Origin: Tenericutes bacterium 4572_104
GTDB taxonomy: Bacteria; Bacillota_I; Bacilli_A; Izemoplasmatales; UBA5603
NCBI GenBank assembly: GCA_002084435.1
Contig: NBLG01000002.1
Coordinates: 1-52,011 of the forward strand
Direction of reading: 5' to 3'
DNA: 52,011 bases
Shown here: positions 16,892 through 25,531 of the stretch, one piece after another
Numbering within the stretch: position 1 is the stretch's first letter
Layout: each line of letters starts with the position of its first letter
Notes under the pieces: model-generated
Database searches by the model: none
What the model was told of the DNA's origin: nothing
Seen by the model: only the letters and a program-made list of their open reading frames with translations
Position numbers and translations under genes: made by a program

Positions 16892-18154
16892 ATGGAAAAA
16901 ACTATTTTAATAAAGAATATTAAAACATGTTACACCTCCATACAAAAGCCACCAGTTAAAGGTGAAAACATGAATAAAATAAAAGAATATCACAATGCTT
17001 ATATTGTGATAAAGAATAATATGATTCAGGAGATTGGAATGGATTTTTCAGGCCTAGAATCTTTGTTTGATGAAACCTATGATGCAAGAAACTTAATTTG
17101 TATACCTGGATTAATTGATTCTCATACCCACCTTGTTTTTGGTGGATCAAGAGAAGATGAATTTGCTAAAAAAATAGCTGGTGTTGATTATTTAGAAATT
17201 CTTAAACAAGGCGGAGGGATTTTAAACACAGTCGCTAAAACTAGAAAAGCATCTTTTGAAGAACTCTATAGCCAAGCTAAGAAATCTTTAGATGAAATGC
17301 TTTTATTTGGAGTGACTACTCTTGAAGCTAAATCTGGATATGGGCTTAACTTAGAAAATGAAATAAAATTATTAAAGGTATTGCATAAATTAAATCAAGA
17401 ACATCCAATAGATATTCATATAACTTACCTTGGAGCTCACGCTATTCCTAAAGAATATCTAGATAGAAGAGAAGAATATATACTATCAGTTAAAAATGAT
17501 TTAAAACTTATTAAAAAACAAAACTTAGCCGAGGCAGTTGATGTTTTTTGTGAGGTGGGAGCATTTAATGCATCTGAGACAAAGGAAATACTTGAAGAAG
17601 CTAAGCGTTTAGGATTCAAATTAAGAGTACATACAGATGAGATAAATTCAATAGGCGGTATTGAAGCGGCTTTAAAATTGCAAGCTAAAACAGTAGATCA
17701 TTTAATGGCTATTAAAGAGGAAGATATGGATTTGCTAGCCAAAACTAATACTATAGCTAACCTGCTTCCGTCTACTTCATTCTTTTTAAATAAAGAATAT
17801 GCAAAGGCTAGAAAAATGATTGAAAAAGGAATAGCTGTAGCGTTGTCTAGTGATTATAATCCTGGATCTACACCTTCAGAAAATTATCAGTTAACTTTAC
17901 AATTAGCTGGTAATAAGTTACGCATGTTGCCATATGAAATTTTGACCGCAGCGACAATTAATCCTGCATATAGTTTAGATATTTCAAAGAAAATTGGAAC
18001 TATAGAGAAGGGTAAATTGGCAGACTTAGTATTATTAGATGCTAAAAATATAGATTACTTTATCTATCATTATGGAATAAATCATACAAAAGCAGTATTT
18101 AAAAATGGTAATTTAGTGGTAAATAATCGTCAAATATTAGAGGTGAAACGATGA
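16892..18154 (+). CDS. hutI: Imidazolonepropionase
   Basis: A 420-residue amidohydrolase-family enzyme. Metal ligands lie in IDSH78-T-H80-LVFGG; the LEAKSGYGL segment, HTDEIN and SSDYNPGSTP complete the metal and substrate site. It opens the ring of imidazolonepropionate to N-formimino-glutamate. It lies between the transferase and cyclodeaminase genes, with an AGGAGA site upstream and a four-base ATGA overlap with the next gene. Confidence 0.95.
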   Translation: MEKTILIKNIKTCYTSIQKPPVKGENMNKIKEYHNAYIVIKNNMIQEIGMDFSGLESLFDETYDARNLICIPGLIDSHTHLVFGGSREDEFAKKIAGVDYLEILKQGGGILNTVAKTRKASFEELYSQAKKSLDEMLLFGVTTLEAKSGYGLNLENEIKLLKVLHKLNQEHPIDIHITYLGAHAIPKEYLDRREEYILSVKNDLKLIKKQNLAEAVDVFCEVGAFNASETKEILEEAKRLGFKLRVHTDEINSIGGIEAALKLQAKTVDHLMAIKEEDMDLLAKTNTIANLLPSTSFFLNKEYAKARKMIEKGIAVALSSDYNPGSTPSENYQLTLQLAGNKLRMLPYEILTAATINPAYSLDISKKIGTIEKGKLADLVLLDAKNIDYFIYHYGINHTKAVFKNGNLVVNNRQILEVKR

Positions 18155-18792
18155 AATTAGTTGATTATAGTATTAATAATTTTTTAGAGGAATTGGCTTC
18201 CAAATCGCCTGCCCCAGGTGGCGGAAGTGTTAGTGCTTTAGCTGGAGCTAACGCAGCGTCTTTAGTACAAATGGTGGCTAATCTAACAGTAAATAAGAAA
18301 AAATTTAAAACATTATCTGAAAACATTCAAAAATTATATGTTGATGAAACCAAAGCTTTTAAAAATGCAAATGAACAATTCATTAAATATATTGATGAAG
18401 ATACTTTAGCATTCAATAAAGTGATGGCTGCTTTTAAAATGCCAAAAACCACAGAAGAAGAAATCGCAAAAAGAAAAGAAGCTATAGAAAAAGCTACTAT
18501 AGATTCTATTAAAGTGCCATTAGAAGTAGCTAAACTATCTCTAAAAATGATGGAAAAAATGGATTTAATAATAGAAAATTCAAATAAAAATACAATTTCT
18601 GATCAAGGTGTATCGATACTGTTATTTCACACTGCATGTATTGGTGGTGTTTTGAATGTTAAAATAAATTTATCAGGATTAAGTCAAAAAAAATTAGTTT
18701 CTGAATATAAAAATGTTATAATAGATATTGAAAATAAGATAAATAAATTAAAGATTGATTTATTAGAAAGAATAAATAATCTTTTAAATTAG
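18151..18792 (+). CDS. fchA: Formimidoyltetrahydrofolate cyclodeaminase
   Basis: A 213-residue helical protein with the conserved [28 protein letters not shown] start region of the FTCD C-terminal domain. It converts 5-formimino-THF to 5,10-methenyl-THF and ammonia, feeding the one-carbon pool. With formate-THF ligase, encoded in the ornithine operon of this window, the C1 unit could be released as formate with ATP formation. The start is coupled to hutI by ATGA and has a GAGGTGA site. Confidence 0.93.
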   Translation: MKLVDYSINNFLEELASKSPAPGGGSVSALAGANAASLVQMVANLTVNKKKFKTLSENIQKLYVDETKAFKNANEQFIKYIDEDTLAFNKVMAAFKMPKTTEEEIAKRKEAIEKATIDSIKVPLEVAKLSLKMMEKMDLIIENSNKNTISDQGVSILLFHTACIGGVLNVKINLSGLSQKKLVSEYKNVIIDIENKINKLKIDLLERINNLLN

Positions 18793-18800
18793 GAGGAATC

Positions 18801-19445
18801 ATGAAAATATTTATTGATACAGCCATTATCAAAGAAATTGAAGAAGTTAGCACTTGGGGTATTATTTCAGGTGTTACAACTAATCCATCATTAATAGCCA
18901 AATCAGGTATTACATTAATTGATGCTATGCAATCAATAGTTAAGTTGATTGATGGGCCAATCAGTGCTGAAGTAGCTGAAAGCGATGCTTCAAGCATGGT
19001 TGAAGAAGCTAAAAAATATGTAAAAATGCATAAAAATATCGTTATTAAAATACCAATGACTATTGAAGGCGTAAAAGCGGTTAAAGAATTATCACAATTA
19101 GGTATTAAAACTAATGTAACATTAGTTTTTACTACCTCACAAGCATTAATGGCAGCTACAGCAGGTGCTACTTATGTTTCGCCTTTCTTAGGAAGATTAG
19201 ATGATTTAACAGGGCGTGATGATGCTGGATTTGAACTCGTTAAAGACATCAAAGAAATGTTTAAGACTTATGGATTTAAAACTCAAATCATAGCGGCATC
19301 AATTAGACATTTAAATCATGTTGATCAATCTATGAAAGCTGGCGCAGATATAGCCACAATACCATATAAGGTATTAAAACAAATGGTTAAGCATGAATTA
19401 ACTGATAAGGGATTAAAAATCTTTAGAGAAGCTTCAAAGAAATAA
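18801..19445 (+). CDS. Transaldolase / fructose-6-phosphate aldolase family protein
   Basis: A 214-residue protein of the short transaldolase (TalC/FSA) class. It starts [13 protein letters not shown], has the [14 protein letters not shown] motif, the Schiff-base lysine K83 in IVIKIPMT and [15 protein letters not shown]. Such enzymes act in the pentose phosphate pathway or as aldolases; the two cannot be told apart here. An AGGAGGAATC site lies just upstream. The gap to fchA is only eight bases and the terminator comes after this gene, so it is transcribed with the hut genes although it has no known place in histidine breakdown. Confidence 0.9.
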   Translation: MKIFIDTAIIKEIEEVSTWGIISGVTTNPSLIAKSGITLIDAMQSIVKLIDGPISAEVAESDASSMVEEAKKYVKMHKNIVIKIPMTIEGVKAVKELSQLGIKTNVTLVFTTSQALMAATAGATYVSPFLGRLDDLTGRDDAGFELVKDIKEMFKTYGFKTQIIAASIRHLNHVDQSMKAGADIATIPYKVLKQMVKHELTDKGLKIFREASKK

Positions 19446-19448
19446 AAC

Positions 19449-19475
19449 AATGGATCTATAAGGTCCATTTTTTTT
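19449..19475 (+). terminator. Terminator of the hut operon
   Basis: AATGGATCT / AGGTCCATT stem with one G-U pair, three-base loop and a T run of about eight. Confidence 0.85.
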
Positions 19476-19505
19476 ATGATTATTTCGTGAAGATATATAT
19501 TTTCC

Positions 19506-19534
19506 TTGACATATGACAAGTTGTCATATATAAT
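19506..19534 (+). promoter_or_regulatory. TetR-ABC operon promoter with overlapping operator
   Basis: Consensus TTGACA (19506-19511), 17-bp spacer and TATAAT (19529-19534). A perfect 19-bp dyad, ATATGACAA-G-TTGTCATAT (19511-19529), exactly fills the spacer. This is the classic placement for autorepression by the TetR protein encoded just downstream. Confidence 0.85.
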
Positions 19535-19553
19535 ACGGCTAGAGGTGAAATCT

Positions 19554-20177
19554 ATGCCAACTAAAACATTTTTAAATTTACCAAAAGAAAAACAAGATAA
19601 AATTATTGAAGCTTCAATTCAAGAATTTTCAACAGTTTCTTTTAGAAAAGCATCAATAAATCATATTATAAAACAAGCAGAAATATCTAGAGGTAGTTTT
19701 TATATGTACTTTGAAGATATTCAGGATTTGACTATTTATATTATGAAAAAAATAAAACAAGAAATACTTGATGAAATAAGGAAAAGAATAGATAAATTAC
19801 CTATTAAATTGGATATATTTATGATAATTTACCATGATATCGTATTTGATTATTATAATGATTCAACATATCGTAATTTGTTTAAAAACGTAATAGCTTA
19901 TTTCCAAGAACGTCCTGATAAAAATATAAAATCAATGAAAGGTGGAATTTCCTTTGATGGACAAATTGATAGTTTAATATCTATATTAGATATATCACAA
20001 TTTAGAATTAACGATACAGAGTATATAAAAAAAGTTATTTATTTAGCTTTGACTATGTTTCGAAATGTAATATTAAAAACATTTATTTTAGAACTTAATA
20101 AAGAAGAATCAAAACAATTATTAGAAGATATGTTAGAAATACTCAAAAATGGTTATGGAGGAGATAATTATGCTTAA
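19554..20177 (+). CDS. TetR-family transcriptional regulator
   Basis: A 207-residue protein with an N-terminal helix-turn-helix: QDKIIEASIQEFSTVSFRKASINHIIKQAEISRGSFYMYF, abbreviated here to its key pieces IIEAS, INHIIKQAEIS and GSFYMYFE. The remaining ~150 residues form the helical ligand domain, typical of TetR repressors that release DNA on binding a small molecule. The ATG at 19554 follows AGAGGTGAAA; the in-frame upstream TTG lies within the promoter. The gene overlaps the ABC transporter gene by eight bases, so it most likely controls itself and that transporter through the dyad in its promoter. Confidence 0.9.
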   Translation: MPTKTFLNLPKEKQDKIIEASIQEFSTVSFRKASINHIIKQAEISRGSFYMYFEDIQDLTIYIMKKIKQEILDEIRKRIDKLPIKLDIFMIIYHDIVFDYYNDSTYRNLFKNVIAYFQERPDKNIKSMKGGISFDGQIDSLISILDISQFRINDTEYIKKVIYLALTMFRNVILKTFILELNKEESKQLLEDMLEILKNGYGGDNYA

Positions 20178-22383
20178 ACTAAAAAATATAAGTAAATCAT
20201 ATACAATCGGGGAATTCAGTCAAAACGCATTAGACAATGTCAGCGTTGAATTTAAAACTAAAGATTTCGTAGCTGTTTTAGGGCCTTCTGGTTGCGGAAA
20301 AACAACCTTATTAAATGTTATTGGTGGATTAGATCACGCAGACAAAGGTGATTTACTAATAAATGGAAGATCCACAAAAGATTTTAAAGATAGTGATTGG
20401 GATATGTATCGCAATAATAGTATAGGCTTTATTTTTCAATCGCATAATCTAATTCCTCATCTATCAGTTTTACAAAATGTTGAGATGGGATTAAGTTTAA
20501 GTGGTGTTAGTAAGACTGAAAGAATAAAAAGAGCTACAGAAGTGCTTGATAAAGTAGGACTTTTAGATCATATCCATAAACGTCCGAATCAATTATCAGG
20601 AGGACAATCTCAAAGAGTAGCTATTGCGAGAGCTTTAGCTAACAATCCGGAAATTATTTTAGCTGATGAACCAACTGGATCTTTAGACTCAGAAACATCA
20701 ATTCAAATAATGGAATTAATTAAAGAAATTGCTAAAGAAAAATTAGTAATATTAGTAACCCATGATTCAGAATTAGCTAAAAAATACGCTGCTAGATTAA
20801 TTAAATTGAAAGATGGTAAAATCATTTCCGATTCTAAACCGGTTGATGAAGATATATTTGGAGCCAGTGAAATTAAATTTAAAAAGACATCAATGTCTTT
20901 TAAAACAGCGTTTGTCTCTTCTTTAAATAATATTAGAACTAAACTAGGTAGGACTATTTTAACAGCTTTAGCTGGAAGTATTGGGATAATAGGAATAGCT
21001 TTAATATTATCTCTTTCTAATGGATTAGACCAACAAATTCAAGATTTTGAACAAGATACCTTAGCGGGATACCCTATAAGTATTACAGAGTCAAAATTAG
21101 ATTTGGAAAAGCTTCAAAACTATAACCAAGAAAATTATATTGAATATCCTGATATGGATAAGGCAATAGTATTTGATGAAAGCGAATTAATGTCTTTTTT
21201 ACAACCAAATACAATTACAGATGATTATGTAGAATATGTAAAAGACTATGTTGAAAATGAAGGTCAAGAAACTCTAGCTGGAGTAAAATATGAAAAATAT
21301 GTAAATATGTCCCTATTACAAGAATTTAATGTTTCTGGATTAGGAAATGTATTTGTGCCTGTTTTTGCAGAATCAATTAATTCTGACGATGTAGGCTCAA
21401 GCCCTTATGAAGAGGCAATGAACTTATTTACATTATTGCCAGATGGTAGTGTTTTTGATAAAAACTATAATTTAATTTATGGATCTTTACCACAAAATGA
21501 TTTAGATAATGGCGATGTTCAAGTAGTTTTAGTAGTTGATGAATATAACCGTATCTTTAAATCAACACTTAGAATTTTAGGGCTAGATATAACTGATGAA
21601 ACAGAAGTTGATTTTTCAGATATCATAGGCTCAACATTAAAATTATATATCGGTGTTTACGATCCTTTAACAAGTGACCCAGATGATTCCCTAACAGTAA
21701 CTGTAAGTGGAATAATTAGGCAAAAAGAATCATCGAATGTTGCGCTTTTATATAATGGATTAGGATACACATCAGAACTTACTAATTATATTTATCAAAA
21801 TTATCCAAACGAAGTTGGAGGTATAAAATCTATAAGCTTATATCCTAATAATTTTGATGATAAAGAAAAAGTCAAAGAATACTTAGATGCATATAATGTA
21901 GACAAGCCTGAAAATGAACAAGTATCATATATAGATAGGGCAGCTACATTCACCGCGATGGTTGGAGGAGTTATTGATACAATATCAGTTGTTTTAATAG
22001 CCTTTACAGGAGTTTCATTGATAGTTTCTTCTATTATGATTTCAATTATCACATATGTTTCAGTAATTGAAAGGACAAAAGAAATCGGAGTATTAAGGGC
22101 TCTTGGAGCTAGGAAGAAAGATATATCAAGAATCTTTAATGTAGAAAATATCATAATCGGATTTGGGGCTGGTCTTTCTGGTATTATTGTAAGCTTATTA
22201 TTATTAATACCTATAAATCTAATTATCGAACATTTTGCAGATATTAAAAATGTTGCAAGCTTAAATCCAATTGCAGCCATTGTATTAATATTGATAAGTA
22301 TTACTCTCGCAATAGTAGCGGGATTATTGCCAGCTAGAATAGCTGCGAAGAAAGATCCTGTTATTGCTTTAAGAACAGAATAA
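20170..22383 (+). CDS. MacB-like ABC transporter, ATPase fused to FtsX-type permease
   Basis: A 737-residue fusion. The N-terminal ATPase (about residues 1-225) has Walker A GPSGCGKTT, signature LSGGQSQRVAIARAL and Walker B ILADEPTG. The C-terminal half has one membrane helix near residue 270, a large extracytoplasmic domain of about 300 residues and three closing helices with ERTKEIGVLRALGARKKDI, the FtsX/MacB permease hallmark. MacB-type proteins use ATP mechanically to move peptides, lipids or drugs at the cell surface; the substrate here is unknown. The ATG follows a GGAGGA site. Control by the upstream TetR suggests induced export or resistance. Confidence 0.9.
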   Translation: MLKLKNISKSYTIGEFSQNALDNVSVEFKTKDFVAVLGPSGCGKTTLLNVIGGLDHADKGDLLINGRSTKDFKDSDWDMYRNNSIGFIFQSHNLIPHLSVLQNVEMGLSLSGVSKTERIKRATEVLDKVGLLDHIHKRPNQLSGGQSQRVAIARALANNPEIILADEPTGSLDSETSIQIMELIKEIAKEKLVILVTHDSELAKKYAARLIKLKDGKIISDSKPVDEDIFGASEIKFKKTSMSFKTAFVSSLNNIRTKLGRTILTALAGSIGIIGIALILSLSNGLDQQIQDFEQDTLAGYPISITESKLDLEKLQNYNQENYIEYPDMDKAIVFDESELMSFLQPNTITDDYVEYVKDYVENEGQETLAGVKYEKYVNMSLLQEFNVSGLGNVFVPVFAESINSDDVGSSPYEEAMNLFTLLPDGSVFDKNYNLIYGSLPQNDLDNGDVQVVLVVDEYNRIFKSTLRILGLDITDETEVDFSDIIGSTLKLYIGVYDPLTSDPDDSLTVTVSGIIRQKESSNVALLYNGLGYTSELTNYIYQNYPNEVGGIKSISLYPNNFDDKEKVKEYLDAYNVDKPENEQVSYIDRAATFTAMVGGVIDTISVVLIAFTGVSLIVSSIMISIITYVSVIERTKEIGVLRALGARKKDISRIFNVENIIIGFGAGLSGIIVSLLLLIPINLIIEHFADIKNVASLNPIAAIVLILISITLAIVAGLLPARIAAKKDPVIALRTE

Positions 22384-22461
22384 TATATATACAAAGAAAA
22401 AAGAATGTGATATAATTATCAAGTGATATTTAAGTCATATTCTTTTTATTTGGGGGTATAT

Positions 22462-23685
22462 ATGGATTTATTTAAAAAATGCTATGACTACAAAACCGTT
22501 GAGGAAACTAAACAACTTGGAATATATCCGTATTTCCATGCTTTAGAGTCACGACAAGATATTGTTGTCTCTATGGAAGGGAAAAGAGAAATTATGATAG
22601 GATCTAATAACTATTTGGGGTTAACAGGAGATCCTAGAGTTATTGAAGCGGGAGTAAAAGCAATGAAAGAATTCGGATCTGGAGTTTCTGGGTCTAGATT
22701 TTTGAATGGAACTTTAACTACTCATGTAATTCTTGAAAAGGAATTAGCTGAATTTTTACACAAGGAAGCTTGTGTAACATTTTCAACTGGATTTCAAACC
22801 AATCTAGGAATAATTTCTGCGATTGCTGGAAGAAATGATTTGTTATTTGTGGATAGAGAAAACCACGCAAGCATCTATGATGGTGCGAGATTATCATTTG
22901 CTAAAATGATTAAATTTACTCATAATGATATGCAAGATTTAGAACAACAACTTAAAAAAGCAGATCCTAAAAAAGGGAAATTAATAGTTACTGATGGAGT
23001 TTTCTCCATGAGTGGTGATATTGCAAATCTTCCAGAAATAGTTCGACTAGCTAAAAAATATGGAGCGAGAGTAATGGTAGATGATGCTCATGGATTTGGT
23101 GTCTTAGGAGAGCACGGAAGAGGAACAGCTGAATATTATGGATTAGAAGATGAAATTGATATTATTATGGGAACATTTTCTAAATCTTTGGCAAGTCTTG
23201 GCGGTTATATGGCAGCTAGTAAAAGTGTAGTTGAATATGTAAAACATAAATCAAGACCATTTATATTCGCCGCTGCGATAACACCAGCTAACGCTGCTAC
23301 TGCTTTAGAAGCTTTAAGAATTCTTAAAGCAGAACCAGAACGTTCAAAAGCATTACTAGATATAGCTGCTTATGTACGTAAAGGATTAAAAGAAAAGGGA
23401 TTAAATATAATTGAAAATTCAATAGTTCCAATTATTCCTATTTATACATATACAATGTTAAGAACATTAGTTGCTTGTAAGGAATTGTTCGAAAGAGGAG
23501 TATATGTTAATCCAGTATTACCTCCAGCTGCACCTGAAGGTGAATGTCTCATAAGAACAAGCTATACATCAACTCATTCAAAAGAATTAATGGATGAGGC
23601 TATTGTAATTATAGCTGATGTATTAAATAATTTACCTAAATCTGATGAAGAATTGATGGTATATTTAAATGAAAAAGAAAAATAA
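22462..23685 (+). CDS. Alpha-oxoamine synthase, serine palmitoyltransferase-like
   Basis: A 407-residue PLP enzyme of the alpha-oxoamine synthase family (serine palmitoyltransferase, KBL, BioF). The N-terminal IYPYFHALES, GSNNYLGLTGDPRV and SGSRFLNGTL, the PLP Asp in VMVDDAHGFGVLGEHGRGT and the Schiff-base K241 in GTFSKSLASLGGY all resemble bacterial serine palmitoyltransferases more than the threonine-breakdown enzyme KBL. The next gene, overlapping by 17 bases, is an SDR reductase, as expected for 3-ketosphinganine reduction. It may thus make a sphingoid base from serine and an acyl-CoA. KBL activity is the main alternative; no threonine dehydrogenase lies beside it. ATG chosen after GGGGG. 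Confidence 0.8.
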   Translation: MDLFKKCYDYKTVEETKQLGIYPYFHALESRQDIVVSMEGKREIMIGSNNYLGLTGDPRVIEAGVKAMKEFGSGVSGSRFLNGTLTTHVILEKELAEFLHKEACVTFSTGFQTNLGIISAIAGRNDLLFVDRENHASIYDGARLSFAKMIKFTHNDMQDLEQQLKKADPKKGKLIVTDGVFSMSGDIANLPEIVRLAKKYGARVMVDDAHGFGVLGEHGRGTAEYYGLEDEIDIIMGTFSKSLASLGGYMAASKSVVEYVKHKSRPFIFAAAITPANAATALEALRILKAEPERSKALLDIAAYVRKGLKEKGLNIIENSIVPIIPIYTYTMLRTLVACKELFERGVYVNPVLPPAAPEGECLIRTSYTSTHSKELMDEAIVIIADVLNNLPKSDEELMVYLNEKEK

Positions 23686-24472
23686 AGTATTTGTAATAAC
23701 AGGAGCTTCAAGCGGAATAGGTAAAGAAGCGGCTAACTATTTTTATAGTCAAGGGCATAAGGTAATAGGATTATCTAGAAGTTATCCTAAAGAAGAATAT
23801 AAATACGATTATATTTTATGTGACCTTGGAAAAAAAGAAGACATTGAACGAGCTGCAGAAGAAATAGCTAAAAAAGTTGATTATGTAGATGTATTAGTTA
23901 ATTGTGCTGGAATAGGAATTTCAGGCGCTTTAGAATATACAACGTATGAAGAAGCTGAAAAAATAATGTCAATAAATGTACTTGGACAATTTTATATTTC
24001 TAGACAAATGATTCCATTACTTAGAAAATCAAGTGATGCAAAAATTATTAATATTGGTTCAGTTGCAGGAGAATTAACTATACCTTTTCAGACATTTTAT
24101 ACTATGTCAAAATCAGCTATACATCGCTTTACAGAAGGTTTACGCATAGAACTAAAACCATTTCATATAGGAGTTAGCACTGTTTTACCAGGGGATACCA
24201 AAACAAGTTTTACAGACAATCGTTTTCAACCAAATGTAGTAGAAAATGAACTGTATAAAGATCGTATAAAAAGATCGATTAGTAAAATGGAACATGATGA
24301 ACAGAATGGTATGAGTCCAATGTCTGTAGTAAAAGTTATAGATAGACTCGTAAAAAGAAAGAACATGCCTATACATGTTACAGTGGGACTTTCCTATAAA
24401 ATACTTATCTTATTAAGTAGAATTTTACCAAAACGACTAGTATATTGGATTATTACAAAAATGTATGGATAA
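23669..24472 (+). CDS. Short-chain dehydrogenase/reductase, 3-ketosphinganine reductase candidate
   Basis: A 267-residue classical SDR. The cofactor loop is TGASSGIGKE (11-20), NCAG at 78-81, and the catalytic residues are S131, Y144 and K148 (Y-TMSK). After the core, the last 30 residues form a hydrophobic helix (LSYKILILLSRILP), so the protein may sit on the membrane surface, like reductases acting on lipid substrates. The gene overlaps the serine-palmitoyltransferase-like gene by 17 bases. Reduction of its keto product is the best guess, but SDR substrates cannot be read from sequence. Confidence 0.82.
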   Translation: MKKKNKVFVITGASSGIGKEAANYFYSQGHKVIGLSRSYPKEEYKYDYILCDLGKKEDIERAAEEIAKKVDYVDVLVNCAGIGISGALEYTTYEEAEKIMSINVLGQFYISRQMIPLLRKSSDAKIINIGSVAGELTIPFQTFYTMSKSAIHRFTEGLRIELKPFHIGVSTVLPGDTKTSFTDNRFQPNVVENELYKDRIKRSISKMEHDEQNGMSPMSVVKVIDRLVKRKNMPIHVTVGLSYKILILLSRILPKRLVYWIITKMYG

Positions 24473-24476
24473 TTTA

Positions 24477-24504
24477 AAAAGGATTTGATTTTCAAATCCT
24501 TTTA
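24477..24504 (+). terminator. Terminator after the SDR gene
   Basis: A 12-bp stem (AAAAGGATTTGA / TCAAATCCTTTT) with a three-base loop. Confidence 0.8.
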
Positions 24505-24537
24505 TTAATAATATATTTATTATAAGAGGTGTTTAGA

Positions 24538-25461
24538 ATGGTTGTATATATAGATTATAATTTAATAGGGAAAAAATATTTTATTCAACTAAAAAATAAA
24601 TATCCAAATATTGAATTTGTGACAGATTTATCGAGAAAAACTGAAATAGAAGTGTTGATTGCGATGCCAAAAATAGTTAAGAATATGAATGTTAATGAAT
24701 ATTCTAATTTAAAATGGATTCAATATTTAATGGCTGGATATGATGGTATAAATTTAAAGAAATTTAAAGAAAATAACATTGTATTCTCATCAGCACAAAA
24801 TGTTTTTTCAAAATCAATAGCGGAAGATGTTTTTACTAAAATATTTTATTTTAATAGAAATGTATCTCATTATATAGAATCTAAAAAAAATAAAATATGG
24901 AGTCCAATTCAAGAAGAATTTGAATTGACAAACTCAACTGCATTAATACTTGGAGTAGGTTCTATAGGGAAAGAATTAGCTAAGAAATTTAAAGTTTTTG
25001 ACATGTTTATCATAGGATATCGCAAAAAACATTTAAATGAAAAAAACTTTGATAAAATTATAGTAATGGAAAGCGAATTAAACGAGGCATTAAATATCGC
25101 TGATTATATTATTATGGCTTTACCTTTAAATGATGAAACAAGATTTATGTTTGATTATGAAAAATTTAAAATAATGAAAAGAAGTGCATTGTTTATAAAT
25201 GTTGGAAGAGGAGAAACAGTTAAACAAAAAGATATGATATTAGCTTTAAAACAGAGCATAATTAGAGGAGCGGGAATTGATGTTGTATATCCTGAACCCT
25301 TACCTAGTGATAGTGAGCTTTGGAATTTAGACAACTTGTATATAACACCTCATAACGCTTCCTCAAGTAATCATATGGCAAGAAGAATTTACGAGTTAAT
25401 AGTTATGAATTTAGGCAGATATTTAGATAACAAAACAGTTAAATATATTATCAATAATTAA
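24538..25461 (+). CDS. D-isomer-specific 2-hydroxyacid dehydrogenase family protein
   Basis: A 307-residue NAD(P)-dependent dehydrogenase. The Rossmann loop is ILGVGSIGKELAKKF; the catalytic domain has INVGRGETV with the substrate-binding Arg, a PEPLPSDSELW stretch with the Glu partner and ITPHNASSS with the catalytic His. The family reduces 2-oxoacids to D-hydroxyacids or the reverse (for instance phosphoglycerate, glyoxylate or branched 2-oxoacids); substrate unknown. The N-terminal domain is divergent. The ATG is chosen for the GAGGTG site about seven bases upstream. It is a single-gene unit ending in a shared terminator. Confidence 0.85.
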   Translation: MVVYIDYNLIGKKYFIQLKNKYPNIEFVTDLSRKTEIEVLIAMPKIVKNMNVNEYSNLKWIQYLMAGYDGINLKKFKENNIVFSSAQNVFSKSIAEDVFTKIFYFNRNVSHYIESKKNKIWSPIQEEFELTNSTALILGVGSIGKELAKKFKVFDMFIIGYRKKHLNEKNFDKIIVMESELNEALNIADYIIMALPLNDETRFMFDYEKFKIMKRSALFINVGRGETVKQKDMILALKQSIIRGAGIDVVYPEPLPSDSELWNLDNLYITPHNASSSNHMARRIYELIVMNLGRYLDNKTVKYIINN

Positions 25462-25484
25462 TATTTAATATTGATACTTAATAA

Positions 25485-25517
25485 AAAAGGCTATATTTTA
25501 CAAAATATGGCCTTTTT
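25485..25517. terminator. Bidirectional terminator between convergent genes
   Basis: A 15-pair stem with one G-U (25485-25499 with 25502-25516) with A-run and T-run on the two sides. It serves both the dehydrogenase gene and the PEPCK gene. Confidence 0.85.
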
Positions 25518-25531
25518 AAAATGTTTAAAAT

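Noticed and set aside
21801..22394. Minus-strand 197-codon frame inside the ABC transporter gene
   Set aside because: A shadow of a clearly coding permease domain on the plus strand; no ribosome site or family features.
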